From Deltaproteobacteria bacterium (GTDB lineage: Bacteria; Desulfobacterota; Desulfobulbia; Desulfobulbales; Desulfurivibrionaceae), in the NCBI GenBank assembly GCA_021802775.1, contig JAJZRJ010000012.1, positions 1 through 64,000 of the forward strand: 64,000 bases of DNA, in the 5' to 3' direction. Position 1 is the first letter of the stretch. Each line of letters begins with the position of its first letter. Both the position numbers and the translations under genes were made by a program. Positions 1 through 7,144 of this stretch are shown here, piece after piece. The notes beneath the pieces were generated by a model, which was not told the DNA's origin, ran no database searches, and worked only from the letters and a program-made list of their open reading frames with translations.

Positions 1-147
1 CCGGAGTCGGTCAAGGATATGTTGCGCTTGAGCCGTGGTAATCTTGAATTGTTCACGGCTACCCAGAAAAAGCTGGTCAACACTTTGAGGGAGAAGGATC
101 TTATCAGGGAGAGGGTCGAACGGCTGCGGACCACAAGAAGAGATTAA
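1..147 (+). CDS. C-terminal end of an unidentified protein (partial)
   Basis: An open frame enters from the left edge and ends at TAA 145-147, giving the last 48 residues. The peptide is hydrophilic and rich in Arg, Lys, Glu and Leu (it includes KKLVNTLREKDLIRERVERL), which suggests a coiled coil. No family can be named from this piece. It lies just upstream of the toxin-antitoxin and rhuM cluster, but the 141-base gap to rhuM gives no sign of co-transcription. Confidence 0.5.
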   Translation, partial: PESVKDMLRLSRGNLELFTATQKKLVNTLREKDLIRERVERLRTTRRD

Positions 148-211
148 AAAAGATTGGACGGAGGGAAGGCCAACAAATAAGGCCGCCGGATGACGTCCGG
201 GGGGTTGACGG

Positions 212-229
212 GAAATCTCCGTTTCCCCC
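212..229 (+). repeat. short inverted repeat upstream of rhuM
   Basis: The stretch GGGAAATCTCCGTTTCCC is a perfect 6-base inverted repeat with a 6-base loop, about 60 bases upstream of the chosen rhuM start. It could be an operator half-site pair or a weak hairpin. No clear promoter hexamer pair could be placed with it. Confidence 0.3.
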
Positions 230-288
230 TTGACTTTACTTATCATGGATGTCCCGATTTTTATACGGATTTTCCGAGGGGGGCAAAA

Positions 289-1083
289 ATGAGCGATCAC
301 GACACGAAACTGATTCGCAACAGCACGGCAGAATTTTTGATCTTCACCGGCCAGGCGGGCGAGCAGAGCATTGAGGCGCGGTATGAGGACGAAACCCTCT
401 GGCTGACGCAAAAAATAATGGCAACCCTGTTTGATGTGGATGTGCGCACCATCAATGAACATCTGCAAAACATATACGCGCAAGGGGAGCTTGATCGAGG
501 GGCAACTATCCGGAAATTCCGGATAGTTCAAAAGGAGGGACAACGTGAGGTGGTCCGCCAAGTCGATTTCTATAACCTCGATGCCATCATCTCGGTGGGG
601 TACCGAGTCAACTCGGTGCGGGCTACCCAGTTTCGCCAGTGGGCCACCCAAGTGCTGCGCGAATTCGCCATCAAGGGCTATGTGCTGGACAGAAAGCGCA
701 TGGAGAACGGCGCGTTTCTGGGCGAGGATTATTTCGAGCGCTTGCTGGAAGAGATTCGGGAAATCCGCCTCAGCGAGCGGCGCTTTTATCAGAAGATCAC
801 CGACATCTACGCCACCAGCGTGGACTATAACAAGGACGCCCCGACCACCAAGACCTTCTTCGCCAAGGTCCAGAACAAGCTCCACTTCGCCATTCACGGC
901 CATACCGCCGCTGAGCTGATCATGCAGCGGGCCGACAGCGGCAAGGAGCGCATGGGCCTGACCACCTGGGAAAATGCGCCGGACGGCAAAATCCTCAAAA
1001 CCGATGTGTCGGTGGCCAAGAACTACTTGTCCAAGAAAGAGCTTGAATCCCTTGACTTCCGGTCTGAATTTGGTACGTTATAA
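289..1083 (+). CDS. rhuM: RhuM family protein, C-terminally truncated
   Basis: RhuM-family (virulence RhuM / cell filamentation-like) protein of unknown biochemical role, common in genomic islands and near toxin-antitoxin or restriction loci. Visible family features are ETLWLTQKIMATLFDVD (helix-turn-helix-like), TINEHLQNIY, ATIRKFRIVQKEG, the YNLDAIISVGYRVNS block and the conserved C-half ending in SVAKNYLSKKELESL. Family members are usually about 330 residues; this one stops at 264, a few residues after the KNYL motif, followed by an unrelated SEFGTL tail. It is therefore probably a truncated or decayed copy. I start at ATG 289, which has a purine-rich GAGGGGGG upstream, not at ATG 190. Codons 504-528 form a perfect palindrome (separate finding). 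Confidence 0.75.
   Translation: MSDHDTKLIRNSTAEFLIFTGQAGEQSIEARYEDETLWLTQKIMATLFDVDVRTINEHLQNIYAQGELDRGATIRKFRIVQKEGQREVVRQVDFYNLDAIISVGYRVNSVRATQFRQWATQVLREFAIKGYVLDRKRMENGAFLGEDYFERLLEEIREIRLSERRFYQKITDIYATSVDYNKDAPTTKTFFAKVQNKLHFAIHGHTAAELIMQRADSGKERMGLTTWENAPDGKILKTDVSVAKNYLSKKELESLDFRSEFGTL
504..528. repeat. 25-base perfect palindrome inside rhuM
   Basis: Arms AACTATCCGGAA and TTCCGGATAGTT flank a single central A. The sequence encodes TIRKFRIV of RhuM. A diverged copy with one covarying pair occurs at 1798-1822 in the second rhuM fragment. It could be an intragenic protein-binding site or a hairpin, or a by-product of the codons used. Confidence 0.8.
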
Positions 1084-1099
1084 AGACTGGAGGCACGCC

Positions 1100-1375
1100 A
1101 TGAACATCACAGACGACATCAAGCCCGTCACCTACCTCAAGTCCCGCGCGGCCGATCTGCTCGAACAGATCAACGAAACGCACCGCCCGGTCATCATCAC
1201 GCAGAATGGCGAGCCGCGGGCCGTGCTGCAAGACCCCAAAAGCTACGAGGCCATGCGGAACGCCATCGGCATCCTGAAGCTTGTTTCCCAAGGTGAGTCG
1301 GACATTCGCAGCGGCAAGACGCTAAACCAGGAGGATGTATTCGGGAATCTCGAAAAGATGTTGGCAAAAAAATGA
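1100..1375 (+). CDS. Phd/YefM-type antitoxin
   Basis: Antitoxin of a type II pair: binds and neutralises the downstream ParE/RelE-like toxin and normally represses its own promoter. The 91-residue product has the Phd/YefM pattern: an N-terminal DNA-binding fold (PVTYLKSRAADLLEQINE, PVIITQNGEPRAVLQD, SYEAM) and a C-terminal toxin-binding tail rich in Gly, Ser and Lys. Start at ATG 1100 has CTGGAGG 7-13 bases upstream; an upstream in-frame ATG at 974 lies inside rhuM and is rejected. Its stop overlaps the toxin start by four bases (ATGA), so the two are translationally coupled. It begins 16 bases after the rhuM stop. Confidence 0.88.
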   Translation: MNITDDIKPVTYLKSRAADLLEQINETHRPVIITQNGEPRAVLQDPKSYEAMRNAIGILKLVSQGESDIRSGKTLNQEDVFGNLEKMLAKK

Positions 1376-1719
1376 AGCGGGCCTACCGGGTGATCTGGGC
1401 CGCGGCGGCCTATGACGATCTGCTCGGAATCATCGAATACATTGCCCGGGACAGCCCGGCGAATGCCGGAAAGGTTCTGAAAACCATCAAGAACAGGGCT
1501 GCCACCCTGCACCTTTCGCCGCAGCGGGGGCGGCTGGTGCCGGAATTGCAGGAACAGGGCATTGCCCAATACCGCGAACTCGTCATTGCCCCGTGGCGCC
1601 TGATTTACCGAATCGCTGATGACTCGGTCCTGGTACTCTCCGTTCTCGACGGCCGGCGGAATGTCGAGGATCTTTTGCTGGCCAGACTGACCACCGGAAC
1701 GCTCTACGTGCTCGCGTAA
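1372..1719 (+). CDS. ParE/RelE-superfamily toxin
   Basis: Toxin partner of the preceding Phd/YefM antitoxin. The ParE/RelE fold is visible in AYDDLLGIIEYIARDSPANAG, the Leu-rich second helix (VLKTIKNRAATLHLSPQRGRLVPEL), and the core strands YRELVIAPWRLIYRIADDSVLVLSVLDGRRN. The YRIADD and VLDGRR segments are typical of the ParE side of the family, which poisons gyrase, rather than of ribosome-dependent RelE, but this cannot be settled from sequence alone. It is 115 residues long. The last nine residues (TTGTLYVLA) look like an extension past the usual end, consistent with a rearrangement just downstream, where a rhuM fragment starts. Confidence 0.88.
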   Translation: MKRAYRVIWAAAAYDDLLGIIEYIARDSPANAGKVLKTIKNRAATLHLSPQRGRLVPELQEQGIAQYRELVIAPWRLIYRIADDSVLVLSVLDGRRNVEDLLLARLTTGTLYVLA

Positions 1720-1742
1720 AACCGGGACAGATATATTTTCCA

Positions 1743-1838
1743 ACCATCAATGAACACCAGAAAAGTATCTTTGCCAGCAGCGAACTCGATCAGGGTTCAA
1801 CTATTCGGAAATTCCGAATAGCTCAAATAGAGTGCTGA
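1743..1838 (+). pseudogene. internal fragment of a second rhuM gene
   Basis: Frame 1743-1838 reads TINEHQKSIFASSELDQGST followed by IRKFRIAQIEC and a stop. It matches the TINEHLQNIYAQGELDRGAT-IRKFRIVQKEG block of the rhuM at 289 in order and spacing, at roughly two thirds identity. Nothing upstream or downstream extends the match. It is a remnant of a different rhuM copy, left between two toxin-antitoxin pairs. Confidence 0.75.
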
Positions 1839-1876
1839 CGCTTCCCTCCAGCCAAATTAGTATTGCCAACAGTCAC

Positions 1877-1897
1877 GGTATGATATATTGTCATACC
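1877..1897 (+). promoter_or_regulatory. palindromic operator in the copG-mazF promoter
   Basis: GGTATGA - TATATTG - TCATACC is a perfect 7-base inverted repeat with a 7-base centre. It contains the candidate -10 sequences TATGAT (1879-1884) and TATATT (1884-1889), with TTGCCA (1863-1868) as a possible, closely spaced -35. It sits 14 bases upstream of the antitoxin ATG, right before the CAGGAGG ribosome binding site. The placement is what autoregulation by a ribbon-helix-helix antitoxin would need. Confidence 0.65.
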
Positions 1898-1910
1898 AGG
1901 AGGTGGCATT

Positions 1911-2153
1911 ATGGCAACCGCAAAAATCGCTATCACTATTGAAGAAGACATCCTGCGCCGTCTCGATCTGCTGGTCAAGTCGCATACCTTTGCCAATCGC
2001 AGCAAGGCGATACAGGAAGCGATAAAGGAAAAACTGGGTAAAGTCGAAAAAAACCGGCTGGAAGCTGAATGCGCCAAGCTCGATCCGGAATTTGAGCAGG
2101 CCCTTGCCGACGAAGGGTTGTCCTCGGAGACGGGAGAATGGCCGGAATACTAA
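1911..2153 (+). CDS. ribbon-helix-helix (CopG-type) antitoxin of MazF
   Basis: An 80-residue antitoxin. The N-terminus ([20 protein letters not shown], then [15 protein letters not shown]) is a ribbon-helix-helix DNA-binding domain of the MetJ/Arc/CopG type. The acidic C-terminus, ending in [11 protein letters not shown], is the toxin-binding tail typical of MazF partners. It has a strong AGGAGG site before ATG 1911 and overlaps mazF by 16 bases. It is expected to repress the pair through the palindrome at 1877-1897. Confidence 0.87.
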   Translation: MATAKIAITIEEDILRRLDLLVKSHTFANRSKAIQEAIKEKLGKVEKNRLEAECAKLDPEFEQALADEGLSSETGEWPEY

Positions 2154-2476
2154 GGGGAGACATCTACTGGGCCAACTTGAATTCTACAATCGGCCATGAA
2201 CAGGCAGGACAAAGGCCGGTGCTCATTCTGAGCCGTGACGTATTCAATAAACATTCCGGCACCGTGATCGCGGTTGCCATCACCAGCCAGCCGCAAAAGG
2301 CTGGCTTTCCCCTGACCCTGGAACTCGGCGCCACCAAACTTCCTAAAAAGTCGTGGGCCAAGATGAGCCAGATCAGAACCCTGTCCGTCAAACGGCTTGG
2401 CGAGAAGATCGGCAAGGTTTCTGCCAGGGAGTTGGAACTGGTGATCGAGGGCCTCAACGAACTCATCGCAGACTAA
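2138..2476 (+). CDS. mazF: MazF/PemK-type mRNA interferase toxin
   Basis: Endoribonuclease toxin of a type II pair. The 112-residue product carries the PemK/MazF landmarks: [20 protein letters not shown] at the start, RPVLILSRD, then the [20 protein letters not shown] segment with the conserved K-x-SQIRT motif, and a C-terminal helix ([14 protein letters not shown]). The RPVLI arginine and the T of QIRT are the usual catalytic positions. It overlaps its antitoxin gene, with the start at ATG 2138. The length is normal for the family and no damage is visible. Confidence 0.92.
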   Translation: MAGILRGDIYWANLNSTIGHEQAGQRPVLILSRDVFNKHSGTVIAVAITSQPQKAGFPLTLELGATKLPKKSWAKMSQIRTLSVKRLGEKIGKVSARELELVIEGLNELIAD

Positions 2477-2721
2477 CGGGGCGCTCGCGGTCGCTCTAAA
2501 GTCCTTACCGCGTTACTCGCTGACCCCGAAAATTATTTGATATCTGGCTGTTGCCGCTGTTCAATGTCACTGCCACCGCTTTGTCCGGGTTCACCCCGCC
2601 GCCCTGCGGGGCGACCGATAACGGCGCATCTGCCGCGTTGGCGACTCGTTGATATACCAGGTGTATCATCAACAACATCGTCGCCGCCTTGCATCTGCAC
2701 CGTTCTCGAACGCTCACGGAT
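2477..2721. other. structured intergenic region, no gene seen
   Basis: 245 bases between mazF and the rlmN stop. There is no supported coding frame. It has a nested imperfect inverted repeat at 2640-2685 (GGCGAC...GTCGCC enclosing TTGATATACC...GGTGTATCATCAA) and a short hairpin CGCCC-TGCG-GGGCG near 2600-2615. These may end transcription from one or both of the converging genes, but no T-run follows either hairpin. Confidence 0.4.
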
Positions 2722-3783
2722 TCAGGTACCTTCCATGTCCTCATCGTCCAGCCCTTGCACGGCCAACTGGCCGCAGGCGGCGGAGATGTCGCTGCCCCGG
2801 CTGGTGCGAATGAGGGTGGTGATGCCGGCGTCGCGCAGGATGCGCTGGAAAACCTCCATCCGTTCTTCCGGCGGCCGCTGGTACGGGAAGACCTCGTTTT
2901 CGTTGTAGGGCAGCAGGTTGATCTTGCAGCGGAGGCCGTGCAGCCGTTTGATCAGCTTTCTGGCCTGTTCCGGGCTGTCGTTCAGGTCCTTGATCAGGAT
3001 GTATTCCATCATGATCCGCCGCCGCGGCGGCAGCGGGAATTCCCGGCAGGCAGCCAGGAGCTGGTCGAGCGGGTAGGTCTTGTTGATTGGCATCAACTGG
3101 TCGCGGATGGCGTCGTCGGCCGCGTGCAGCGAGATGGCGAGATTCACCGGCACCGCCTCGCCCAGGGCCTTGATTTTCGGCACGATGCCGCAGGTGGAGA
3201 TGGTGATGCGGCGGCCGGAAAAGTCGTGGCCCCGCTGCTCCATAAGGATCTTGAGCGCGGTGATCAGGTGGTCGAAATTGAGCAGCGGCTCGCCCATGCC
3301 CATGAAGACCAGGTTGTTGAGCCGCGGCGGCTTGCCTTGGTTGGCCAGCCAGTCGGAGGCCGCATTGACCTGGCCCACGATCTCGCTGGGCCGCAGGTTG
3401 CGCTTGAACCCCATGGTGCCGGTGAGGCAGAAGCCGCAGCCCATGGCGCAGCCGACCTGGGAGGAGACGCAGAGGGTGTGGCGCTCCTCTTCCGGGATGA
3501 GCACGCTCTCGATGATCTCGTTATCGTCGAGCCGCAGGCCGAACTTGACCGTGCCGTCGGCGGAACGCTCCTCCTTGGCGACTTCCAGGTGGCTGATGGT
3601 CGCCACCCCGGCCAACTGCTGGCGCACCTCCTTGGCGATGTCGGTCATCTGGCCGAAGGTGCGGATGCCGGGCCGATAGAGCCAGGCAAAGATCTGGCCG
3701 GCGCGGAAGGGTTTCAATCCGAGCGAGACGACAAACTCGGTCAGCTCCGGCAGGGTCAGATCTTTCAAATCAACCTTGGTCAT
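2722..3783 (-). CDS. rlmN: dual-specificity RNA methyltransferase RlmN
   Basis: Radical SAM enzyme that methylates C2 of A2503 in 23S rRNA and A37 of some tRNAs. The 353-residue protein has the N-terminal RNA-recognition region, the radical SAM cysteines at 112, 116 and 119 (CAMGCGFC, spacing CX3CX2C), MGMGEPLLN, and a C-terminal Cys 337 in SAACGQL that fits the mCys of the family. The start at 3783 gives MTKVDLKDLTLPEL, normal for RlmN. It lies two bases after the radical SAM gene at 3786-4658, so the two are one transcription unit. Confidence 0.95.
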   Translation of the reverse strand: MTKVDLKDLTLPELTEFVVSLGLKPFRAGQIFAWLYRPGIRTFGQMTDIAKEVRQQLAGVATISHLEVAKEERSADGTVKFGLRLDDNEIIESVLIPEEERHTLCVSSQVGCAMGCGFCLTGTMGFKRNLRPSEIVGQVNAASDWLANQGKPPRLNNLVFMGMGEPLLNFDHLITALKILMEQRGHDFSGRRITISTCGIVPKIKALGEAVPVNLAISLHAADDAIRDQLMPINKTYPLDQLLAACREFPLPPRRRIMMEYILIKDLNDSPEQARKLIKRLHGLRCKINLLPYNENEVFPYQRPPEERMEVFQRILRDAGITTLIRTSRGSDISAACGQLAVQGLDDEDMEGT

Positions 3784-3785
3784 TA

Positions 3786-4658
3786 TTACAGGGCTCGCAG
3801 GTATTCGGGTTTGAGGTGCACCGCGCCGGCCAGGGCCTGGTCGATGGTGGCGAGCACCGCTGCCTTGTCGCGGGGCAGCCGGGCATTGATCGGCAGATAG
3901 TTGGAGGCATGGTTGCTCATGAGCTGGCCGCGGGCGAGATTAAGATGCTCCACCATGACCCGCAGCTCGCGGAGCATGCCTGCCTGGTCGGGCAGGCAAA
4001 AGCGGCCGGCCTGGGCCTCGGCATGGAGCGGGGTGTTGGCCAGCAGCATCAGGGTGAGAATCCCGATCTGGTTGGGTGCCATGGCGGAGAGCACCCGGCC
4101 GGTGGCCTCGGCATGGGCCAGGGAATCAGTCGCGCCGGCAATGCCGAGCAGGGCGGTGACCGAGAGAAAGAGCCCGGCCTGCCGCACCCGCTGGCCGGCT
4201 GCAATCATGGCGCTGCTGTCCGCCCCTTTGTTGATGGCGGCCAGGGTCGGGTCATGGCCGCTCTCCAGGCCCAGGTAGACCCGGTCGAGCCCCAGCCCTT
4301 TCAGTTCCTGCAATTGCTCGATGCTCTTGGCGCGGATCGCCTTGGCATTGGCGTAGAGGCTCACCCGGTTGACCCAGGGCAACTGCGCGCGGATGGCGGT
4401 GAGCAGGCTTACCAGCCGGTGCTGCGGCAGGATGAGCACATCGCCGTCCGCCAGGAAGACCCGGCGCTGCCGCCGGCAATGGCGGGCGGCAAAGGCGAGG
4501 TCCTCGGCAATGATCGCCTCGTCCTTGAGGCGGAAGCGTTCTTCCTTATAGGTGCCGCAAAAGGTGCAGCGGTTGTGGGAGCAGCCCACCGTCACCTGCA
4601 GGATAATGCTGTGCGCCTCGCTGGGCGGGCGGATGATATGGTCGCCTTCGTAGTGCAT
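3786..4658 (-). CDS. radical SAM protein with CX4CX2C cluster motif
   Basis: A 290-residue radical SAM domain protein, with the fold visible as the cysteine motif (Cys 26, 31, 34 in GCSHNRCTFCGTYK), VFLADGDVLILP, VSLYANAKAI, and LGLDRVYLGLESGHD. The cluster motif has four residues between the first two cysteines instead of the usual three. This spacing with the GCSHNxC context is characteristic of a family of uncharacterised radical SAM proteins; the substrate is unknown. There is no B12-binding or extra iron-sulfur domain. The start at 4658 keeps the N-terminal RPPSEAHSIILQVT block, but no good ribosome site precedes it. It is followed directly by rlmN. Confidence 0.85.
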   Translation of the reverse strand: MHYEGDHIIRPPSEAHSIILQVTVGCSHNRCTFCGTYKEERFRLKDEAIIAEDLAFAARHCRRQRRVFLADGDVLILPQHRLVSLLTAIRAQLPWVNRVSLYANAKAIRAKSIEQLQELKGLGLDRVYLGLESGHDPTLAAINKGADSSAMIAAGQRVRQAGLFLSVTALLGIAGATDSLAHAEATGRVLSAMAPNQIGILTLMLLANTPLHAEAQAGRFCLPDQAGMLRELRVMVEHLNLARGQLMSNHASNYLPINARLPRDKAAVLATIDQALAGAVHLKPEYLRAL

Positions 4659-4667
4659 GCTTTATTG

Positions 4668-4911
4668 CCACAAAATCCACGAAAGACACGAAAATTTTAG
4701 CTTCAATTCCCCGTAGGAGCGGATTTATCCGCGACCGCAGGCAATGGCCAGGCCGATTTTTCTCTTCGCGGCTGAAGCCGCTCCTTGTATCTTATTTCTC
4801 GTGATGGTTAGCTCCCATCACACGAGGTGGAGAGAGCTTGATCCGCTCCTGAAGGGCAAACCTACAAATCCTCCCCTATCTCCTTTTCGTGTCCTTTCGT
4901 GGTTTTCGTGG
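4668..4911. repeat. non-coding element with terminal inverted repeats and an internal REP-like hairpin
   Basis: The ends are imperfect inverted repeats: 4668-4694 begins CCACAAAATCCACGAAAGAC, and the complement of 4884-4911 begins CCACGAAAACCACGAAAGGA; both continue to ACGAAAA. Inside lie GTAGGAGCGGATTTATCCGC (4713-4732) and TCGCGGCTGAAGCCGCTCCT (4766-4785), each a small palindrome and roughly inverted relative to each other, like REP sequences of other proteobacteria. The element fills nearly the whole 262-base spacer between the radical SAM gene and serC. It could be a MITE or a composite of two known repeat types. Confidence 0.65.
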
Positions 4912-4920
4912 CGTTCTTTC

Positions 4921-6003
4921 TCACCCGTTCTTCCCGGCGAACTCGGCCATGAAGGCCACCAGCTTCTCCACCCCTTCCCTGGGGAAGGCGTTGTAGATCG
5001 AGGCGCGGACGCCGCCCACCGAGCGGTGGCCCTTGAGGCCGTCGAGGCCCAGGCCGGCGGCCTCCTTGATGAACTGCGCCTCCAGTTCCGGGGTGGGCAG
5101 GTTGAAGGTGACGTTCATCAGCGAGCGGGAATCCGGCCGGGCATGGCCCTTGTAGAAGGAATTGCCGTCGATGGCGCTGTAGAGGATGCCGGCCTTTTCC
5201 CGGTTCAGTTTTTCCATGGCCGTAAGGCCGCCGAGCTTTTGCAGCCACTTGAGCACCAGGTTCACCACGTAGATGGCGAAGCAGGGCGGGGTGTTGAACA
5301 TGGAACCGTTATCCGCGTGGGTCTTGTAGCGGAACATGGTGGGCACGTTCTCCGGCACCCGGTCGAGCAGGTCCTCGCGGACAATGACCACGGTGACGCC
5401 GGCCGGGCCCATGTTCTTCTGGGCACCGGCAAAGACGAGACCAAAGGGCTTCACGTCGAAGGGGTGCGACAGGATATCGGAGGACATGTCGCAGACCAGC
5501 ATCTTTTCGCTCTGCGGATACGCGTGGAACTGGGTGCCGTAGATGGTGTTGTTGGAGACGAAGTAGAGATACTCCGCCGCCGGGTCCACCTGGTAGTCGC
5601 CAGCTTCAGGCACATGGTCGTAGTTGGACGGTTCGCTCGAATAGGCGACGTGGATATTGCCGAAGAGCTTGGCCTCCTTGATCGCCTTCCGGGCCCAGAC
5701 GCCGGTATTGAGGTAGCTGGCGGTCTTGCCCGGCGCCAGCAGGTTCATCGGCACCATGGCGAACTGGGTCGAGGCGCCGCCCTGGAGGAAGAGCACCTTG
5801 TAGTTGGCCGGGATGCCGACGAGATCGCGGAGGAGCTGCTCGGTCTCGTCGGTGATGGCGATGAACTCCTTGGAGCGGTGGCTCATCTCGATGAGACCCA
5901 TGCCCTTGTTATTGTAGTTGACGATGTCCTTGGCGGCCTGGGTCAGCACCTCCTGGGGCAGGGTGGCGGGTCCGGGGCTGAAGTTGTAGATGCGGTCCGG
6001 CAT
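4921..6003 (-). CDS. serC: phosphoserine aminotransferase
   Basis: PLP enzyme of serine synthesis (3-phosphohydroxypyruvate plus glutamate to phosphoserine) that also acts in pyridoxine synthesis. The 360-residue product has IYNFSPGPATLP at the N-terminus, FLQGGAS, the Schiff-base lysine in FAGAQKNMGPAG, and the C-terminal GHRSVGGVRASIYNAFP block. I start at ATG 6003 (MPDRIYNF), with GGAGAAGAG upstream, not at the longer frame start at 6072. The product of serA, also in this window (45325-46923), makes its substrate. It is divergent from miaA. Confidence 0.96.
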   Translation of the reverse strand: MPDRIYNFSPGPATLPQEVLTQAAKDIVNYNNKGMGLIEMSHRSKEFIAITDETEQLLRDLVGIPANYKVLFLQGGASTQFAMVPMNLLAPGKTASYLNTGVWARKAIKEAKLFGNIHVAYSSEPSNYDHVPEAGDYQVDPAAEYLYFVSNNTIYGTQFHAYPQSEKMLVCDMSSDILSHPFDVKPFGLVFAGAQKNMGPAGVTVVIVREDLLDRVPENVPTMFRYKTHADNGSMFNTPPCFAIYVVNLVLKWLQKLGGLTAMEKLNREKAGILYSAIDGNSFYKGHARPDSRSLMNVTFNLPTPELEAQFIKEAAGLGLDGLKGHRSVGGVRASIYNAFPREGVEKLVAFMAEFAGKNG

Positions 6004-6150
6004 AATCTCTTCTCCTTTCGTGCGGATATGGTATGCTGTGGGCACGTTCCCTGGCCGCCAGCGGGGAATCACGGGAACGATAACGGTTCAAAAGAGCAGT
6101 ACTTTACCGAACCGCGTCCATTTCAACAACAGTTTTTGTCCAGGACCACC

Positions 6151-7134
6151 GTGGCGCACAAGTTGACAGAGCACCCGGCACCCCCATCCACCGACCATCT
6201 CCCTGCGGTCTGCCTCATCGGGCCGACCGCTATCGGCAAGACCGGGCTCTCCCTCTCCCTGGCCGGCGAACTGAACGCCGAGATCGTCAGCGTCGATTCC
6301 ATGCAGGTCTACCGCCACCTGGATATCGGCACCGCCAAGGCCACCCCGGCCGAGCGCGCGCAGGTGCCGCACCACCTCATCGATATCGTCGAGCCGGACG
6401 AGGAATACCACGTGGCCCGTTTTATCAGCGATGCCATGACGGCCATTGGCGGCATCCGGAGCCGCGGCAAACTGCCCCTGCTGGTAGGCGGCACCGGCCT
6501 CTATCTGAAAGGGCTCCTTGAAGGGTTGTTCAGCATGCCGCCGATTCCGCCTGAAATCAGGGGGGGACTGCGACAGCGGCTGGAGCGGGAAGGGGAGGGG
6601 GCCTTGCGCGCGGAACTGGCCCGGCTCGATCCGGAGTCCGCCCGCCGCATCCCGGACAACGATCGCCAGCGGCTGCTCCGGGCCCTGGAGATTGTGGTCG
6701 CCACCGGCACGCCGTGGTCGTACTATCTGATGCAGCGGGAACAAACCCCGCTCCTCGACAACGTACTCATCATCGGCCTTGATTGCGACCGCGAGCGGCT
6801 CTATCAGCGCATCAATGCACGGGTCGAACAGATGGTGGCATCGGGGTTGCGGGAGGAAGTGGAAAAAGTGCTCGCCATGGGCTATGCTCCGACGCTCAAG
6901 CCCTTGCAATCCATTGGCTACCGGCATATGATCGAATATCTGCACGGCGCCTGGGGATGGGAAGAAAGCCTGGAGCTGCTGGCCCGCGACACCAGACGCT
7001 ATGCCAAACGGCAGCTCACCTGGTTCCGGCACCTGGCCGGGGTCCGGTGGTTTGCGCCGGAACAGACCGCGGCCATCCGCGAGACAGCGGGCCATTTTCT
7101 GACACAGGGATGGATCGCCAATTCCGGCACGTAA
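6151..7134 (+). CDS. miaA: tRNA dimethylallyltransferase
   Basis: Adds a dimethylallyl group to N6 of A37 in tRNAs that read UNN codons; the product is the substrate of MiaB, encoded at 11754. The 327-residue protein has the P-loop GPTAIGKTGL near residues 24-33, VSVDSMQVYRHLDIGTAK, LLVGGTGLYLKGLL and LQSIGYRHM, all MiaA hallmarks. There is no in-frame ATG near the true N-terminus. GTG 6151, preceded by CCAGGA, is the best start; TTG 6163 is an alternative. A much longer upstream extension of this frame lies antisense to serC and is not real. Confidence 0.95.
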   Translation: MAHKLTEHPAPPSTDHLPAVCLIGPTAIGKTGLSLSLAGELNAEIVSVDSMQVYRHLDIGTAKATPAERAQVPHHLIDIVEPDEEYHVARFISDAMTAIGGIRSRGKLPLLVGGTGLYLKGLLEGLFSMPPIPPEIRGGLRQRLEREGEGALRAELARLDPESARRIPDNDRQRLLRALEIVVATGTPWSYYLMQREQTPLLDNVLIIGLDCDRERLYQRINARVEQMVASGLREEVEKVLAMGYAPTLKPLQSIGYRHMIEYLHGAWGWEESLELLARDTRRYAKRQLTWFRHLAGVRWFAPEQTAAIRETAGHFLTQGWIANSGT

Positions 7135-7144
7135 CCCCGTGTTG

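Noticed and set aside
2505-2744. 79-residue frame on the minus strand reading out of the rlmN 3' end
   Set aside because: It starts within rlmN on the same strand in another frame, lacks a ribosome site and matches no family I know. The region is better described as structured non-coding DNA.
4744-6150. Extension of the miaA frame upstream to ATG 4744
   Set aside because: This part is antisense to serC and has no MiaA-like sequence; the true N-terminus is at GTG 6151.
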